Counted from the stretch's first letter, positions 36,289 to 44,733 are shown. The stretch is DNA of 64,000 nt from Chitinophagaceae bacterium (GCA_023957125.1 JAMLHL010000001.1:371254-435253), one strand, 5' to 3'. Numbers and translations are program-made. The notes: generated from the letters alone by a model not told the origin.

Positions 36289-37725
36289 CTACTCAAAGAG
36301 AGCATCCATTGTTAGCTCATTTTCTACAAGATTTGTTTTATAAGCATTTTCTTTAACTCCGTAAGTGGTTATCATTGTAAGGAAAAGTGTTTTTTTTGGA
36401 TTGACCTCCCGCCTGAATACGGAAACTTTCTTTTCTAAATTTGTGGCGTATGCTTTGGTGATCTCAAATATTTCTCCCGAAAATTTCATTTCACAAATAT
36501 TGATGCACCTGTCCGACCTGTCAATCAAAAGATCAATCTGGGCGCCATCCGTCAATTTCGTTCCACGGCGATACCAGGCGGAAGTTACAGTATATACGCC
36601 TTCAATTCCCAATGCCCGCTTGACGGATCCCACATGTTTAAGACAAATGCTCTCAAAGGCATACCCGCTCCAGCTTTTCCACGAAGCGGATTCAACCAGT
36701 CTGTTCCATGTGCCTTTACCGGTTTCTTTCCGGTTCGGCAAAATAAATTTTATATAGAATAGTGAATACTCATCGCTTAGCCTGTACACGCTATCCTTAT
36801 TCTTTTTATCATAGGGAATAGTGGACGTTATAAAGCCGGATTCTTCTAATTCTGTAAGCAGTTGCGTGGCGGTGCCCCCTGTTTTTAGTGTTGCCTGCCG
36901 GATGATCTCATTTCGCATTAAACCGGTAGGTTTATTCGCAAGCACTTTTACGATGTCAATATGTCTCCCGGCTTTCTCAAATAAAGCATGAAACAGATCG
37001 TCAAATTCTGTCTTCAACAAGCCGTCTTTGGAAAAACAGATCCGGTCAATATTCTGTATCGAACTCCGCCCCGGCTGTATTTCTTTAAGATATTGCGGAA
37101 TTCCGCCCATAACCATGTAAAGCTGAAGTACCTGGAACCTGTCCAGTTTCACGCCCCTGCTTTTTAAGTATTTTTCTGTTTCCTGTAAAGTAAACGGCAA
37201 TAAACGAATACGCCTTGTAATACGGTTATGTAACCCTCCTTTATTCCTTACAATCCGGTCAAGCATCCACGATGCAGCGGAGCCGCAAATAACCACTGCA
37301 ATATTTTTTTGCCGGCATGCCCAGCTATTCCAGAAATTTTCAAATGCCGGCAGAAAGCCGGATTTCCTGGTATGCATCCAGGGAAGCTCATCAAAAAAAA
37401 TAACCATCTTTTTTTTGTTAATCTGCGGGGCAATACATGCTGTTAAAGCATCAAATGCCTGTAGCCAGCTCTGGAAGATTAATGGCAATACCACATCAGG
37501 GAAGTATTTTCTGAGTACCAGGCTGAAATTCTCCAGTTGTTGCTGTAGCGTTCCATTATGGAGGCCGGTGATTTCCATAAGAAACCTTGATCCCAATACC
37601 TGTCTAACCAGGAAGGTTTTGCCAACACGCCGTCGTCCATAAACAGCTATTAATTCCGCATCAGTGGATTGCATGGCGTCATTAAGTATCCTAATTTCCG
37701 GTTCCCGTCCCACAACAGATTCCAT
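36289..37725 (-). CDS. ATPase of the archaeal-type AAA / DUF234 family
   Basis: 478 aa from ATG 37725 (MESVVGREPEIRILNDAMQS); the longer frame reads into the upstream direct repeat. Walker A is YGRRRVGKTFLVRQ, Walker B is VIFFDELPWM, followed by a winged-helix region (NKPTGLMRNEIIRQATLKTGGTATQLLTELEESGFI). The DUF234 nuclease-like C-terminus has INICEMKFSGEIFEITKAYA, with an E-x-K core. Such proteins are solitary and of unknown role, possibly defence- or mobile-element-related. It sits in a patch of fragments, next to a perfect 32-bp direct repeat. Confidence 0.85.
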   Translation of the reverse strand: MESVVGREPEIRILNDAMQSTDAELIAVYGRRRVGKTFLVRQVLGSRFLMEITGLHNGTLQQQLENFSLVLRKYFPDVVLPLIFQSWLQAFDALTACIAPQINKKKMVIFFDELPWMHTRKSGFLPAFENFWNSWACRQKNIAVVICGSAASWMLDRIVRNKGGLHNRITRRIRLLPFTLQETEKYLKSRGVKLDRFQVLQLYMVMGGIPQYLKEIQPGRSSIQNIDRICFSKDGLLKTEFDDLFHALFEKAGRHIDIVKVLANKPTGLMRNEIIRQATLKTGGTATQLLTELEESGFITSTIPYDKKNKDSVYRLSDEYSLFYIKFILPNRKETGKGTWNRLVESASWKSWSGYAFESICLKHVGSVKRALGIEGVYTVTSAWYRRGTKLTDGAQIDLLIDRSDRCINICEMKFSGEIFEITKAYATNLEKKVSVFRREVNPKKTLFLTMITTYGVKENAYKTNLVENELTMDALFE

Positions 37726-37810
37726 AATATAATATTTATATTTAGCCAAAAGTAGGTGAAAAGAGGTGGATTTGGCTGAATATAATATTTATATTTAGCC
37801 AAAAGTAGGT
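37726..37810. repeat. Perfect 32-bp direct repeat upstream of the DUF234 ATPase
   Basis: Two identical 32-bp units, 37726-37757 and 37779-37810, are separated by 21 bases. Each begins AATATAATATTTATATTTAG and ends CCAAAAGTAGGT. The first abuts the ATPase start codon. They could be regulatory sites or a recombination scar. Bases 37811-37926 show no gene. Confidence 0.85.
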
Positions 37811-37926
37811 AAGAAAGAACAGATATGGCGGGGTACACCCTTAAATATTGGGCGCTACCAAAAGCTATAATTATTACAAAAATAATGTAAGAAATATTAT
37901 TATATTAGTGTTATAAAACTTACGAG

Positions 37927-38217
37927 ATGACCAACATTATTGACAAATATAAAATACTCCTCGACTCCATTCCCAGACTCATTGAAATATCGGGGTATAA
38001 GAATGAATACATCGCACAGAAACTGGAAATGACACCCACTCACTTTTCTTCAAAAAAATCTAAGGGTAACTGGACTATTGAGGAAATTGAAAAAATATTA
38101 AAAACCATATCAAATGAAGATGTGGAAGATTATTTAGATGATATGGTTTTTGAAACATGTTTTCCAGGAAAGCTCATTGATTCAAAGCATTTTGAAAAAC
38201 GGATGGGATGGAAATAA
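37927..38217 (+). CDS. HTH antitoxin-like protein
   Basis: 96 aa. A helix-turn-helix is seen in GYKNEYIAQKLEMTPTHFSSKKSKGNW (about residues 24-50), followed by an acidic C-terminal half (SNEDVEDYLDDMVFE). Its stop overlaps the next gene, the usual sign of translational coupling in toxin-antitoxin pairs. It is AT-rich compared with core genes and lies in the accessory patch. It probably represses its own promoter; the target sequence is not evident. Confidence 0.7.
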   Translation: MTNIIDKYKILLDSIPRLIEISGYKNEYIAQKLEMTPTHFSSKKSKGNWTIEEIEKILKTISNEDVEDYLDDMVFETCFPGKLIDSKHFEKRMGWK

Positions 38218-38459
38218 TGCAGGAAGAACGATTCATAAACGAACTTCTATTTTGTCCCAAAGCATTTCAGCAGGACTTCCGAAAAATATATCAGCAGCTC
38301 AAAGCAGTTGATAACCCCTTAGAAATAAGAGGGATCAGGAAATATAAAACCGGCAGGTTCAAAATATATATCTGGAAAAGCAGGATATCATTAAAGGTAA
38401 AAGGGCACCAGGCGTATATCGGTATGTTCCTTTACAATGAGTTTTATACGCCGGAATAA
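38217..38459 (+). CDS. Small RelE/HigB-like toxin candidate
   Basis: 80 aa from ATG 38217, overlapping the preceding stop by one base (ATG 38208 in the same frame is possible, giving 83 aa). The pattern RFINELLFCPKAFQQDFRKI, then GIRKYKTGRFKIYIWKSRIS, then YIGMFLYNEFYTPE suggests a RelE-like fold: helices followed by a beta-sheet with basic residues. The assignment is by shape and by the antitoxin-like gene overlapping it, not by a clear motif. Confidence 0.6.
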   Translation: MQEERFINELLFCPKAFQQDFRKIYQQLKAVDNPLEIRGIRKYKTGRFKIYIWKSRISLKVKGHQAYIGMFLYNEFYTPE

Positions 38460-38677
38460 AACAGACTGTACCAGGACTGATTAAACTTAATGACCTGCCG
38501 GCGGACATCTTCCCGGCTGGATAATCTATCCTCAATTGGGTTTTTTTATCCCACCCGATCCTTTCACCTTTACACTCCTCAGGGTAACATCCGCAAATAC
38601 CTTTTAAGAGGCAGCATCCGCAAACTGCCTATACTCAATTCATTTAAAAATATTTTTCATGTACACAAAACTGGTTA

Positions 38678-39364
38678 TTGAGTTACACTATCTTTCTGAA
38701 AGGGAGGTTTGACGGACTTCCCTCGGGCAACCGCTTGCACCGGGCGGGCGATACCCTCTATGGCAGGGGCATCACCAATACACCGTTAAAAGACATGTAC
38801 CTGACAATTGTGCGGGAGATATATCCCCGCTTCGCCGAAAACCGCATCTTGCTGGAAGTTAAAGAGCCTTCTAAATGGACCGTGCCTGCCACAGATTATG
38901 AACGGGATGCATGGTATAAAGAAAATATGTACAACCTGGAAGTGATTGTGCCGATGCAGCAGGCGCCTCACCTGTACAGCGAAATGCTGCAGGAACTGAA
39001 CCGCAGTTCGGGCTATTATGGCAAAATGGAGCATAAAAACACCGCCTGCATGGTGCTGTCTGCACCTGCTAAACCAGGAGATTTACATACCAAAGGAGGT
39101 AAAACAGAAGTTCAGATTAATAACGAAAAACAATTTCGCTTTAAAAATATACCGATTAAGACGCTCATCGCCTGGTTAAATAATAACTCTGTTATTTCAA
39201 TTCCTGTAATAGATGAAACAGGTATTGATTTTCCGGTGGATATGGATTTCCCTGAAGGATTTTCGGATATAGAACAGATATCCCGGAGGCTAAAGCGATA
39301 CGGACTGGTTTTGCAGAAGGCAGAACGGGATATGGAGGTTTTTGTGATAAGGGAGAGAGAATAG
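38678..39364 (+). pseudogene. C-terminal remnant of a TIGR03435-like protein
   Basis: The only start near the 5' end is TTG 38678, and the frame is open without an ATG from 38648, so the N-terminus is probably missing. The product resembles the soil-bacteria TIGR03435 domain: YEPDAWY-like DYERDAWYKENMYNLEV, MLQELNRSSGYYGKMEHKN, and the closing DIEQISRRLKRYGLVLQKAERDMEVFVI. In Bacteroidota this domain is often the tail of TlpA- or BlaR1-type proteins. It could still be expressed as a short protein. No gene is seen in 38460-38647. Confidence 0.5.
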
Positions 39365-39529
39365 CTGGTAGGGAGACACTGAGGAGTTAGAGATATTTTC
39401 TGCTACTTTTTTCAATTTACAATACTATGCGTCATCATCTACAAAACTTGGTTTTTTCTGCAGAGGATGGTAATGATAGGCACATTCCAAATGTTTTTAT
39501 AACTTAGAGAAGTGCACAAATAAAAAATT

Positions 39530-40099
39530 ATGACAACTGATGAAAACACCGGAGGGTTTATACCGAAGCATGGCGGCTATCGTAACCTGATCACTTTTCA
39601 GAAAGCAGAAATCATTTATGATGGCACTGTCTGTTTTTGCAAGAGGTTTTTTCAAAAATATGATCGTACCATTGACCAAATGGTACAGGCTGCTCGTTCG
39701 GGAAAACAAAATATTGCAGAAGCCAGCATGGCATCTGCAACTTCAAAAGAAACAGAAATCAAGCTCACCAATGTTGCCCGCGCCAGCCTGGAAGAGTTAT
39801 TGATAGATTATGAGGATTATTTACGGACACATCAGTTAAAGAAGTGGACAAGAAACGACCGGCTTTCTTTACGCTTTGATGAATTGAACAGAACACCGGA
39901 TGCCAATTACAATACATTTAAAAAAGCGATCGAGCATGAAAACCCGGAGATAAGTGCCAATGTGCTATGCTGTTTAATTAATGTTACTTCATATTTGCTG
40001 GGTAAACAACTATCTGCTTTAGAAAGAGCTTTTATAAATGAAGGTGGCATACGGGAAAGAATGACACGGGCCAGGATTAATAACAGAAAAAGAAAATAA
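39530..40099 (+). CDS. Four-helix-bundle protein (S23/IVS-like family)
   Basis: 189 aa. The helical core is seen in KYDRTIDQMVQAARSGKQNIAEASMASATSKETEIKLTNVARASLEELLIDYEDYL, which is the family hallmark. An extra N-terminal segment (GGYRNLITFQKAEIIYDGTVCF) and a C-terminal tail (INEGGIRERMTRARINNRKRK) extend the common form. Members were first found as proteins encoded in 23S rRNA intervening sequences; their role is unknown. A truncated copy of this gene is at 36159. Confidence 0.88.
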   Translation: MTTDENTGGFIPKHGGYRNLITFQKAEIIYDGTVCFCKRFFQKYDRTIDQMVQAARSGKQNIAEASMASATSKETEIKLTNVARASLEELLIDYEDYLRTHQLKKWTRNDRLSLRFDELNRTPDANYNTFKKAIEHENPEISANVLCCLINVTSYLLGKQLSALERAFINEGGIRERMTRARINNRKRK

Positions 40100-40114
40100 T
40101 CACCGTTCTCAAGG

Positions 40115-40161
40115 AACATGGGGACATAGGTAACTTTGAAATGTCTCACAATCTTCATGTC
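40115..40161. repeat. Short inverted repeat GGGACAT / ATGTCCC after the four-helix-bundle gene
   Basis: The two 7-bp arms lie near 40119 and 40154. They may be the edge of a decayed mobile element; no transposase is present. Confidence 0.3.
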
Positions 40162-40280
40162 CCACAAAACCAGTAAGAAGCATAACTGGTATTACACTTC
40201 TATAACCCACAGAATTCGATTTATAATTTTACCGGGGATAAAACTTCTCCATTTTTCTATAATTTTATTCATATTTGATC

Positions 40281-40736
40281 GTGGCAACTACTACACTAAA
40301 AATACTAAGAGAAATAAAAGGTTATACTCAGGAACAAATTGCTGACATATTAGGCATTAGCCAGAATACATATAGTCGTTTAGAGCGCAATCCTAAAAGC
40401 CTCATAGCAGAGCAAGCACAAAAATTGGCAGATGTTTATAAAGTTAATATTGAACACTTATTATCCGAAACAACGCCTGTTATTATTTTCCCGGGATCAA
40501 AATTTGAGCATTCAAATAACGGTTGTTTAAATCAAGTAGAGAATAAAAGCAATCTGGAAGAAAATATTTCAGAAATTAAATCGCTCAGAGAAGAAATTGA
40601 ATATTTACGAAAACAGAATTTCGACTCAATAAGTAATACCGTAACCACCATTACCGGCATTACCAGCACCGGCGGGGAGATCATCACCGCCTTACCCGGG
40701 GTAATACCACCGGAGAAAACGCAGTCTTCCTTTTAA
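40281..40736 (+). CDS. XRE-family regulator with C-terminal coiled coil
   Basis: 151 aa from GTG 40281 (MATTTLKILREIKGYTQEQI); TTG 40275 is also in frame. The helix-turn-helix is QEQIADILGISQNTYSRLERN (about 17-37). A short coiled coil follows (NISEIKSLREEIEYLRKQNF, about 95-114), then a low-complexity Thr/Ile/Gly tail (NTVTTITGITSTGGEIITAL). The DNA-binding part resembles regulators of unknown target that are frequent in Bacteroidota. It is not paired with an obvious toxin. A hairpin follows it. Confidence 0.82.
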   Translation: MATTTLKILREIKGYTQEQIADILGISQNTYSRLERNPKSLIAEQAQKLADVYKVNIEHLLSETTPVIIFPGSKFEHSNNGCLNQVENKSNLEENISEIKSLREEIEYLRKQNFDSISNTVTTITGITSTGGEIITALPGVIPPEKTQSSF

Positions 40737-40752
40737 CTCCGGAACCCCTGCT

Positions 40753-40787
40753 GTTTTCTGCTACTTTTTTGCGAAAAAAGGTAGCGC
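40753..40787. repeat. Palindrome GCTACTTTTTT...AAAAAAGGTAGC
   Basis: GCTACTTTTTT, three bases, then AAAAAAGGTAGC can form a long A/T hairpin just after the XRE gene; it could end transcription. TTTTCTGCTACTTTTTT also occurs at about 39397, so the left half is repeated. Confidence 0.5.
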
Positions 40788-40910
40788 CCGCCTGAACGGT
40801 CTTCAGATCGGGCAGGGATTACGGCCGATTTCGGGAACGCCCTGATTAAGCTTTATTGCTACTGTAAACTCAGCTATAGCACCCTGATAACGTCAAAAAA
40901 GACAACAACC

Positions 40911-41414
40911 ATGTCAAGCACCAGCAAACACGTCAAAGACCCGTTCAACACCCAGTGTTGGCTCTGCGAATGCATTACCGATCCTTACCAGGTAATTGCC
41001 CACTTCTTTGCCGAAGCCCATGTGCACCACTTTCGCAGGCTCATCAAAAAGCTGGTGTGCCATGCCAGCGGGGCAGGTGTGTACAAAGAACACCCGCCCG
41101 GCGATGTGCCTATATACAGCAAACTTATCCGCTCGCTTATAAAAGCCGCCCATGCTTTGAGGCATACAAAGCGTAGCGCGGTTGCTATTAAAAAAGAAGA
41201 GCTCTTTAATAAAAAATACTATTGCAGCCATTATGTTAGCGCTGATGTGTGGCAGGAGTTCCCGCGCTGCCTGTCTGAAAAAGAATATAGCGATCCCTAC
41301 CAGGCATTTCAGCAGTTTTTCAGCTACCTGTCGCTCAGCAACCGGATGCAGCGCTGGGAGCAGGTGGTGGAGAATGCCCTAACAATGACAGTAAAAAAGT
41401 GCTGGCAACCGTAG
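40911..41414 (+). CDS. Hypothetical protein with His/Cys-rich N-terminus
   Basis: 167 aa, not recognised. The N-terminal half has several Cys and His (CWLCECITDPYQVIAHFFAEAHVHHFRRLIKK); the middle is basic, and the end contains YQAFQQFFSYLSLSNRMQRW. The final dozen codons (LTMTVKKCWQP) run in another frame through the start of the DUF6934-like fragment, so the natural C-terminus may have been replaced by a recombination junction near 41380. A short leader with no clear promoter precedes it. Confidence 0.6.
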   Translation: MSSTSKHVKDPFNTQCWLCECITDPYQVIAHFFAEAHVHHFRRLIKKLVCHASGAGVYKEHPPGDVPIYSKLIRSLIKAAHALRHTKRSAVAIKKEELFNKKYYCSHYVSADVWQEFPRCLSEKEYSDPYQAFQQFFSYLSLSNRMQRWEQVVENALTMTVKKCWQP

Positions 41415-41632
41415 CAGCAACATTATTTGTTTTTACTGATAATTACCCCGGCGCCACCATTATTGCTACAGGCAGCACAGCAGCGAGGACAAGACTGTAT
41501 AGAATTGGCGTTCCCAACAACCTGGCTCAAATTGAAAACAATTTCTTAATATTTGGTTTAGGAAATGACGGATGGAAGTCTTTTCGCATAAATGTCAACT
41601 ATACGGCGTTTTTAGTGCGTAGAAAATCGTAA
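41378..41632 (+). pseudogene. 5'-truncated DUF6934-like gene fragment
   Basis: In the frame ending at TAA 41630-41632 the product reads NDSKKVLATVAATLFVFTDNYPGATIIATG, then STAARTRLYRIGVPNNLAQI, NDGWKSFRINVNYTAFLVRR. This is the C-terminal half of the DUF6934 family as I know it in Bacteroidota. Its N-terminal half is absent; upstream lies the unrelated 40911 gene in another frame. GTG 41399 could give a 77-aa product. A partner-like small ORF follows 12 bases later. Confidence 0.65.
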
Positions 41633-41637
41633 ATTTG
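41630..41637 (+). promoter_or_regulatory. Putative -7 promoter box of the 53-aa gene
   Basis: TAAATTTG fits TAnnTTTG and overlaps the preceding stop codon. Transcription would begin within a base or two of the ATG at 41645, suggesting a leaderless mRNA. No -33 TTG is seen. Confidence 0.4.
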
Positions 41638-41644
41638 ATTTGCC

Positions 41645-41806
41645 ATGAAACCCAAAAAACAAATAAAATCAGCAAAGCTAAAGCTTCCCACAGGTTTTAG
41701 TATTGATAAATCCCTTAACGGGAAATATGATGATCAGCCGCTATTTAAAGATAAAGCTGACAGAGCAAATCGTATTCTGAAAACTGTAGGGCTTCCTAAG
41801 TTATAA
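41645..41806 (+). CDS. Small hypothetical protein (53 aa), DUF6934 partner-like
   Basis: ATG 41645, TAA 41804-41806. It has a basic, lysine-rich N-terminus (MKPKKQIKSAKLKLPTGFSI) and DKSLNGKYDDQPLFKDKADR, ending in ILKTVGLPKL. Small proteins with the FSIDKSL..Y...PLF pattern accompany DUF6934 genes in related genomes, as far as I recall, suggesting a two-gene module of unknown role, perhaps toxin-antitoxin-like. Here the larger partner is broken, which leaves this gene an orphan. Confidence 0.6.
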   Translation: MKPKKQIKSAKLKLPTGFSIDKSLNGKYDDQPLFKDKADRANRILKTVGLPKL

Positions 41807-42063
41807 ATTACTTGTCGTTATACGGAAACTGCAACCGTCATTTCGCCGTTCAAAAATATATTTCACCAATGCGGATATACAGTTCCCGGTGTTCTTCCCT
41901 GTGATTCATAACTCACTTAGATCATTTCCACAAATTCGCTACCAGGATGGGTCATAAAATTCCCCGGAAATAAATAGCTGTGAAAACGCTTAAAAACAAT
42001 TAAATCAGGAAATAACAATTAAATTTCCACTATTGTTGATGAATAAAATGAGGAATAGCGAAA

Positions 42064-42153
42064 GCGGTCTGACCCTCCTTCGTTGGGTACCGGCCGCTTT
42101 CGGGGCGCCACCGTCCGACGCAGAGCCGCGGTCGGTACCGAAGGTCAGACCGC
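42064..42153. repeat. GCGGTC...GACCGC palindromic repeat pair
   Basis: Two related elements, 42064-42097 and 42128-42153. The second is exactly the reverse complement of 55727-55752 (26 bases), and the first resembles 58440-58469. The rest of 41807-42217 has no gene; open frames here run through the repeats and look spurious. Confidence 0.8.
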
Positions 42154-42217
42154 TCCCCGGGGGTATAACCGTCTGACGCAGGGCGTACCGACGGTGATAC
42201 CCCGCTATCCTCAGCGG

Positions 42218-43063
42218 TCACCAACTGCTCAAACGGATCCCTATCGCATAGGGATACTGATCTACACCATATTGATGCAGGGGGGTGATGGCATGCGAAC
42301 CATACAACCGGACGGGGCCCAAACCCAACTCGGCTACATAAGCCAGCTTCCATCTTTCAAGATTAAAATCCCCGGAAAATTTCTGTTTGCCGAATTCATC
42401 ACTTTTTTGTTTGTTCCTGGCGCCGTACAGGTAGCTGACACTGATACCGGCGCTAAGATTTAACCCGCCATTTTTATGACCCTGCCCCGGATTTATATTG
42501 AGCATCATGGGCACCGTAACATAATCAAAGGCAAACTTATTCTTTTTGAATGCAGTGGGTTGCCTCTCCACATAAGGATCGGTGCCGTCTATATAGCGGA
42601 TACCGGATTTATAATAGTATTTATACAGTTCTATCCCGGCACCGTATTTAAGGTTGATCACCCGCTTATACAAATTCATGCGTTGCATAAAAAGCCAGAG
42701 ATTAAAATTATAGGAACCGGTTTTTATCGAAAAATCCCCGGCGGAAGCAGGGTGGGAAGAGGCGGGATCATGAACAAAGGATTGCGCTTCAGGACTATCA
42801 TAATGCGTTCTGTCGCTGTAATTGGCAAACCCCAGGTCCACTACAAACCAGTTGGTTGATACTTTGTTTTTCCAACGGCTTCTATAGGGAGCATCCTTGT
42901 TCTTTTCCGGGCCGCCGTTTTCGTTGCTTTTTATCACCGTATCTGCACTATTCACTATCACGGTGTCTGCTGCGGTTTCTTTCTGCCGGGAGGAATCTGT
43001 TTGAGCCATTCCTTTCAGGGAAAATAATCCCCCCGCCATCATTAACAGATGTACTTTATTCAT
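42218..43063 (-). CDS. Outer-membrane beta-barrel protein
   Basis: 281 aa with a signal peptide (MNKVHLLMMAGGLFSLKGMA, then Q). The mature part has alternating aromatic/hydrophobic strands such as WFVVDLGFANYSDRTH, FNLWLFMQRMNLY, LKYGAGIELYKYYYKSG, FAFDYVTVPMMLNI, LNLSAGISVSYLYGARNK and a final strand YPYAIGIRLSSW ending in an aromatic residue, as outer-membrane barrels do. It follows a putative anti-sigma gene and a sigma factor gene, so it is probably a target of or partner in that envelope-stress-like unit. The specific PorT/OmpW type cannot be decided. Confidence 0.75.
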   Translation of the reverse strand: MNKVHLLMMAGGLFSLKGMAQTDSSRQKETAADTVIVNSADTVIKSNENGGPEKNKDAPYRSRWKNKVSTNWFVVDLGFANYSDRTHYDSPEAQSFVHDPASSHPASAGDFSIKTGSYNFNLWLFMQRMNLYKRVINLKYGAGIELYKYYYKSGIRYIDGTDPYVERQPTAFKKNKFAFDYVTVPMMLNINPGQGHKNGGLNLSAGISVSYLYGARNKQKSDEFGKQKFSGDFNLERWKLAYVAELGLGPVRLYGSHAITPLHQYGVDQYPYAIGIRLSSW

Positions 43064-43088
43064 GATTCTGTATTTTATTATTAAGGTA

Positions 43089-44207
43089 TTATTGGTTTAT
43101 CGGGATCGCAAAAGCGGCTATCCGCACCACCGATTGTTCATCGCTGACATCCGGCCGGGTAACACGATCAACAAAACGGGTGGCTTTCCCCAACAGCTCC
43201 CCCAGCGTTCGTTTGGATTTGCCGGGAACATCGCCGGTATGCTCTTCCGGACCCACCGTGCGGGATTGTATTTCGTTTTCAGATAAGCCAACCGGTTTTG
43301 CAACCGGAGGATCGAACGGCGCTAATCTTGTTGGCGGGACAGCTATTTCATTTTGTGTCTCAAGCCCCGGAACTACCCGCCCGGTTTGAACTTTAACCAC
43401 ATCCGGCAAAGCCGTTTCAGCATCTGCGTCTGCCTGTTCCTGATCAATCCTCGCAATTGTTCGGGCACCGGCCGGCAGTCTGTCCCGGGTGGATTTGAGC
43501 AGGGGTTTGCGGGTATCCCCTGCAACGGACTGTTCTGCCACTGCTGATTTATTAACGATGTCATTTACGGAATTTTCTTCCGGTTGGGAGAAAAACGTTT
43601 CCGCTTCTCCCGGATCATCGGGAACAGACGCTTTTTGAATTTGTTTTTTTTCAACGATCTGTAGCGGATCACCCGGCTGGGGAGACAAATTATTATTCCT
43701 GCTCAACCAAAGTAGCAACCCGGCCGCCATAATGGAGGCAGCCGCTGCCATACGCCGCCATGATATGCCGATGACCGGAGCCTTGATTTTATCGGTTTTG
43801 TACAGCGAATTTTTACCCGGAAATACGATATCATTATCCGGCTCCAATTTCAGCAACCTCATCCGGGCCAACTCAGCCTTCTTCTGTGGATGCCGGATTA
43901 AAAAAGCTTCTACCGCTTTTTGTTCCTGCTCATTTAATTCCCCGTCTATATACGATAAAAAGGATGCTTCGTAATTAAGCGGATGAACAGTAGAAGGAAG
44001 GGTCAGGGGTTTAAACAGGTTTTCTTTGTTGGGAAAAGCAATGGTTTCATCTGCAGTAAGCCGGGTTTGCAGCAGGAGGTTCAATTCCTCCCGCAGGTCG
44101 GCATGGTTTGCTACAAAAGTTTCCAGCGCTTCTTTTTTTACGGTATCCAGCTCATTGTCTGCATACAGCAAAAAATACATTTCATAATTCTGCCTGTTGA
44201 TTTCCAT
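43089..44207 (-). CDS. Putative anti-sigma factor with two N-terminal repeats
   Basis: 372 aa. Two related segments (about 8-65 and 77-130) share the pattern Y...F.LYADNELDTVKKEALETFVANHADLREEL and YEASFLSYIDGELNEQEQKAVEAFLIRHPQKKAEL, the latter like an anti-sigma zinc-finger-type helical domain without the zinc ligands. A single membrane helix lies at about 152-168 (AAAASIMAAGLLLWL). The rest is a Pro/Glu/Val-rich, largely disordered periplasmic tail. Encoded directly after an ECF sigma gene (43 bases), so anti-sigma is the obvious role. Confidence 0.7.
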   Translation of the reverse strand: MEINRQNYEMYFLLYADNELDTVKKEALETFVANHADLREELNLLLQTRLTADETIAFPNKENLFKPLTLPSTVHPLNYEASFLSYIDGELNEQEQKAVEAFLIRHPQKKAELARMRLLKLEPDNDIVFPGKNSLYKTDKIKAPVIGISWRRMAAAASIMAAGLLLWLSRNNNLSPQPGDPLQIVEKKQIQKASVPDDPGEAETFFSQPEENSVNDIVNKSAVAEQSVAGDTRKPLLKSTRDRLPAGARTIARIDQEQADADAETALPDVVKVQTGRVVPGLETQNEIAVPPTRLAPFDPPVAKPVGLSENEIQSRTVGPEEHTGDVPGKSKRTLGELLGKATRFVDRVTRPDVSDEQSVVRIAAFAIPINQ

Positions 44208-44250
44208 CTCAGATTGTTTTTCTAATGTTCCCCAGGCCTATACCCTGGTG

Positions 44251-44733
44251 TCAAATCAGGTTCTCAATCTTCACCAGGTATTCTTTTAGCTGCAGCCTTG
44301 CGCGGTGCAGATATACTTTTACCTGGCTTTCCTTCAACCCGGTGATCTGCCCTATTTCCTCATAACTATACCCTTCATAATCTTTCAGCATCACCAGGGA
44401 ACGCTGTGTTTCATTTAATCTTTCCAATGCTTGTTCCAGGTCTCTTTTCAGGTGGTGCCCGGGTTGCATAACGCCCGCATCTTCCCTGAACTCCTCTTTT
44501 AAACTCACCCTCTTTCCTTTCCTCACCTGGTCTATCATCTGGTTGTAGGCAACCTTAAACAGGAATGATTTGCTTTTCTCAAAAACTATATGGCTTCTGT
44601 TTCGCCACATTTTTTCAAATGCGGATTGCACGATATCCCTGGCATCTTCCTCATGTCGCAGATTTTTGAGAATAAACCGATATACATTATCCGCATAGCA
44701 GTTAACACATTCATTGTACTCTTTTTCAGTCAT
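44251..44733 (-). CDS. ECF-type RNA polymerase sigma factor
   Basis: 160 aa. Sigma region 2 is VYRFILKNLRHEEDARDIVQSAFEKMWRNR (about 19-48) and region 4 is YEGYSYEEIGQITGLKESQVKVYLHRARLQLKEYL (about 120-154), with the helix-turn-helix of promoter -35 recognition. It heads a unit with a putative anti-sigma factor and an outer-membrane barrel, so it probably autoregulates and controls envelope genes. Confidence 0.93.
   Translation of the reverse strand: MTEKEYNECVNCYADNVYRFILKNLRHEEDARDIVQSAFEKMWRNRSHIVFEKSKSFLFKVAYNQMIDQVRKGKRVSLKEEFREDAGVMQPGHHLKRDLEQALERLNETQRSLVMLKDYEGYSYEEIGQITGLKESQVKVYLHRARLQLKEYLVKIENLI

Noticed and set aside
37726..37810. CRISPR-like array (two 32-bp repeats, 21-bp spacer)
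   Set aside because: Only two units, spacer too short, repeats AT-rich and touching a gene start; no cas genes.
40115..40161. Insertion sequence end
   Set aside because: Only a 7-bp inverted repeat is seen, with no transposase or target duplication.
42083..42463. Plus-strand ORF of 126 codons
   Set aside because: It reads through the palindromic repeats and then antisense to the beta-barrel gene; no family pattern.
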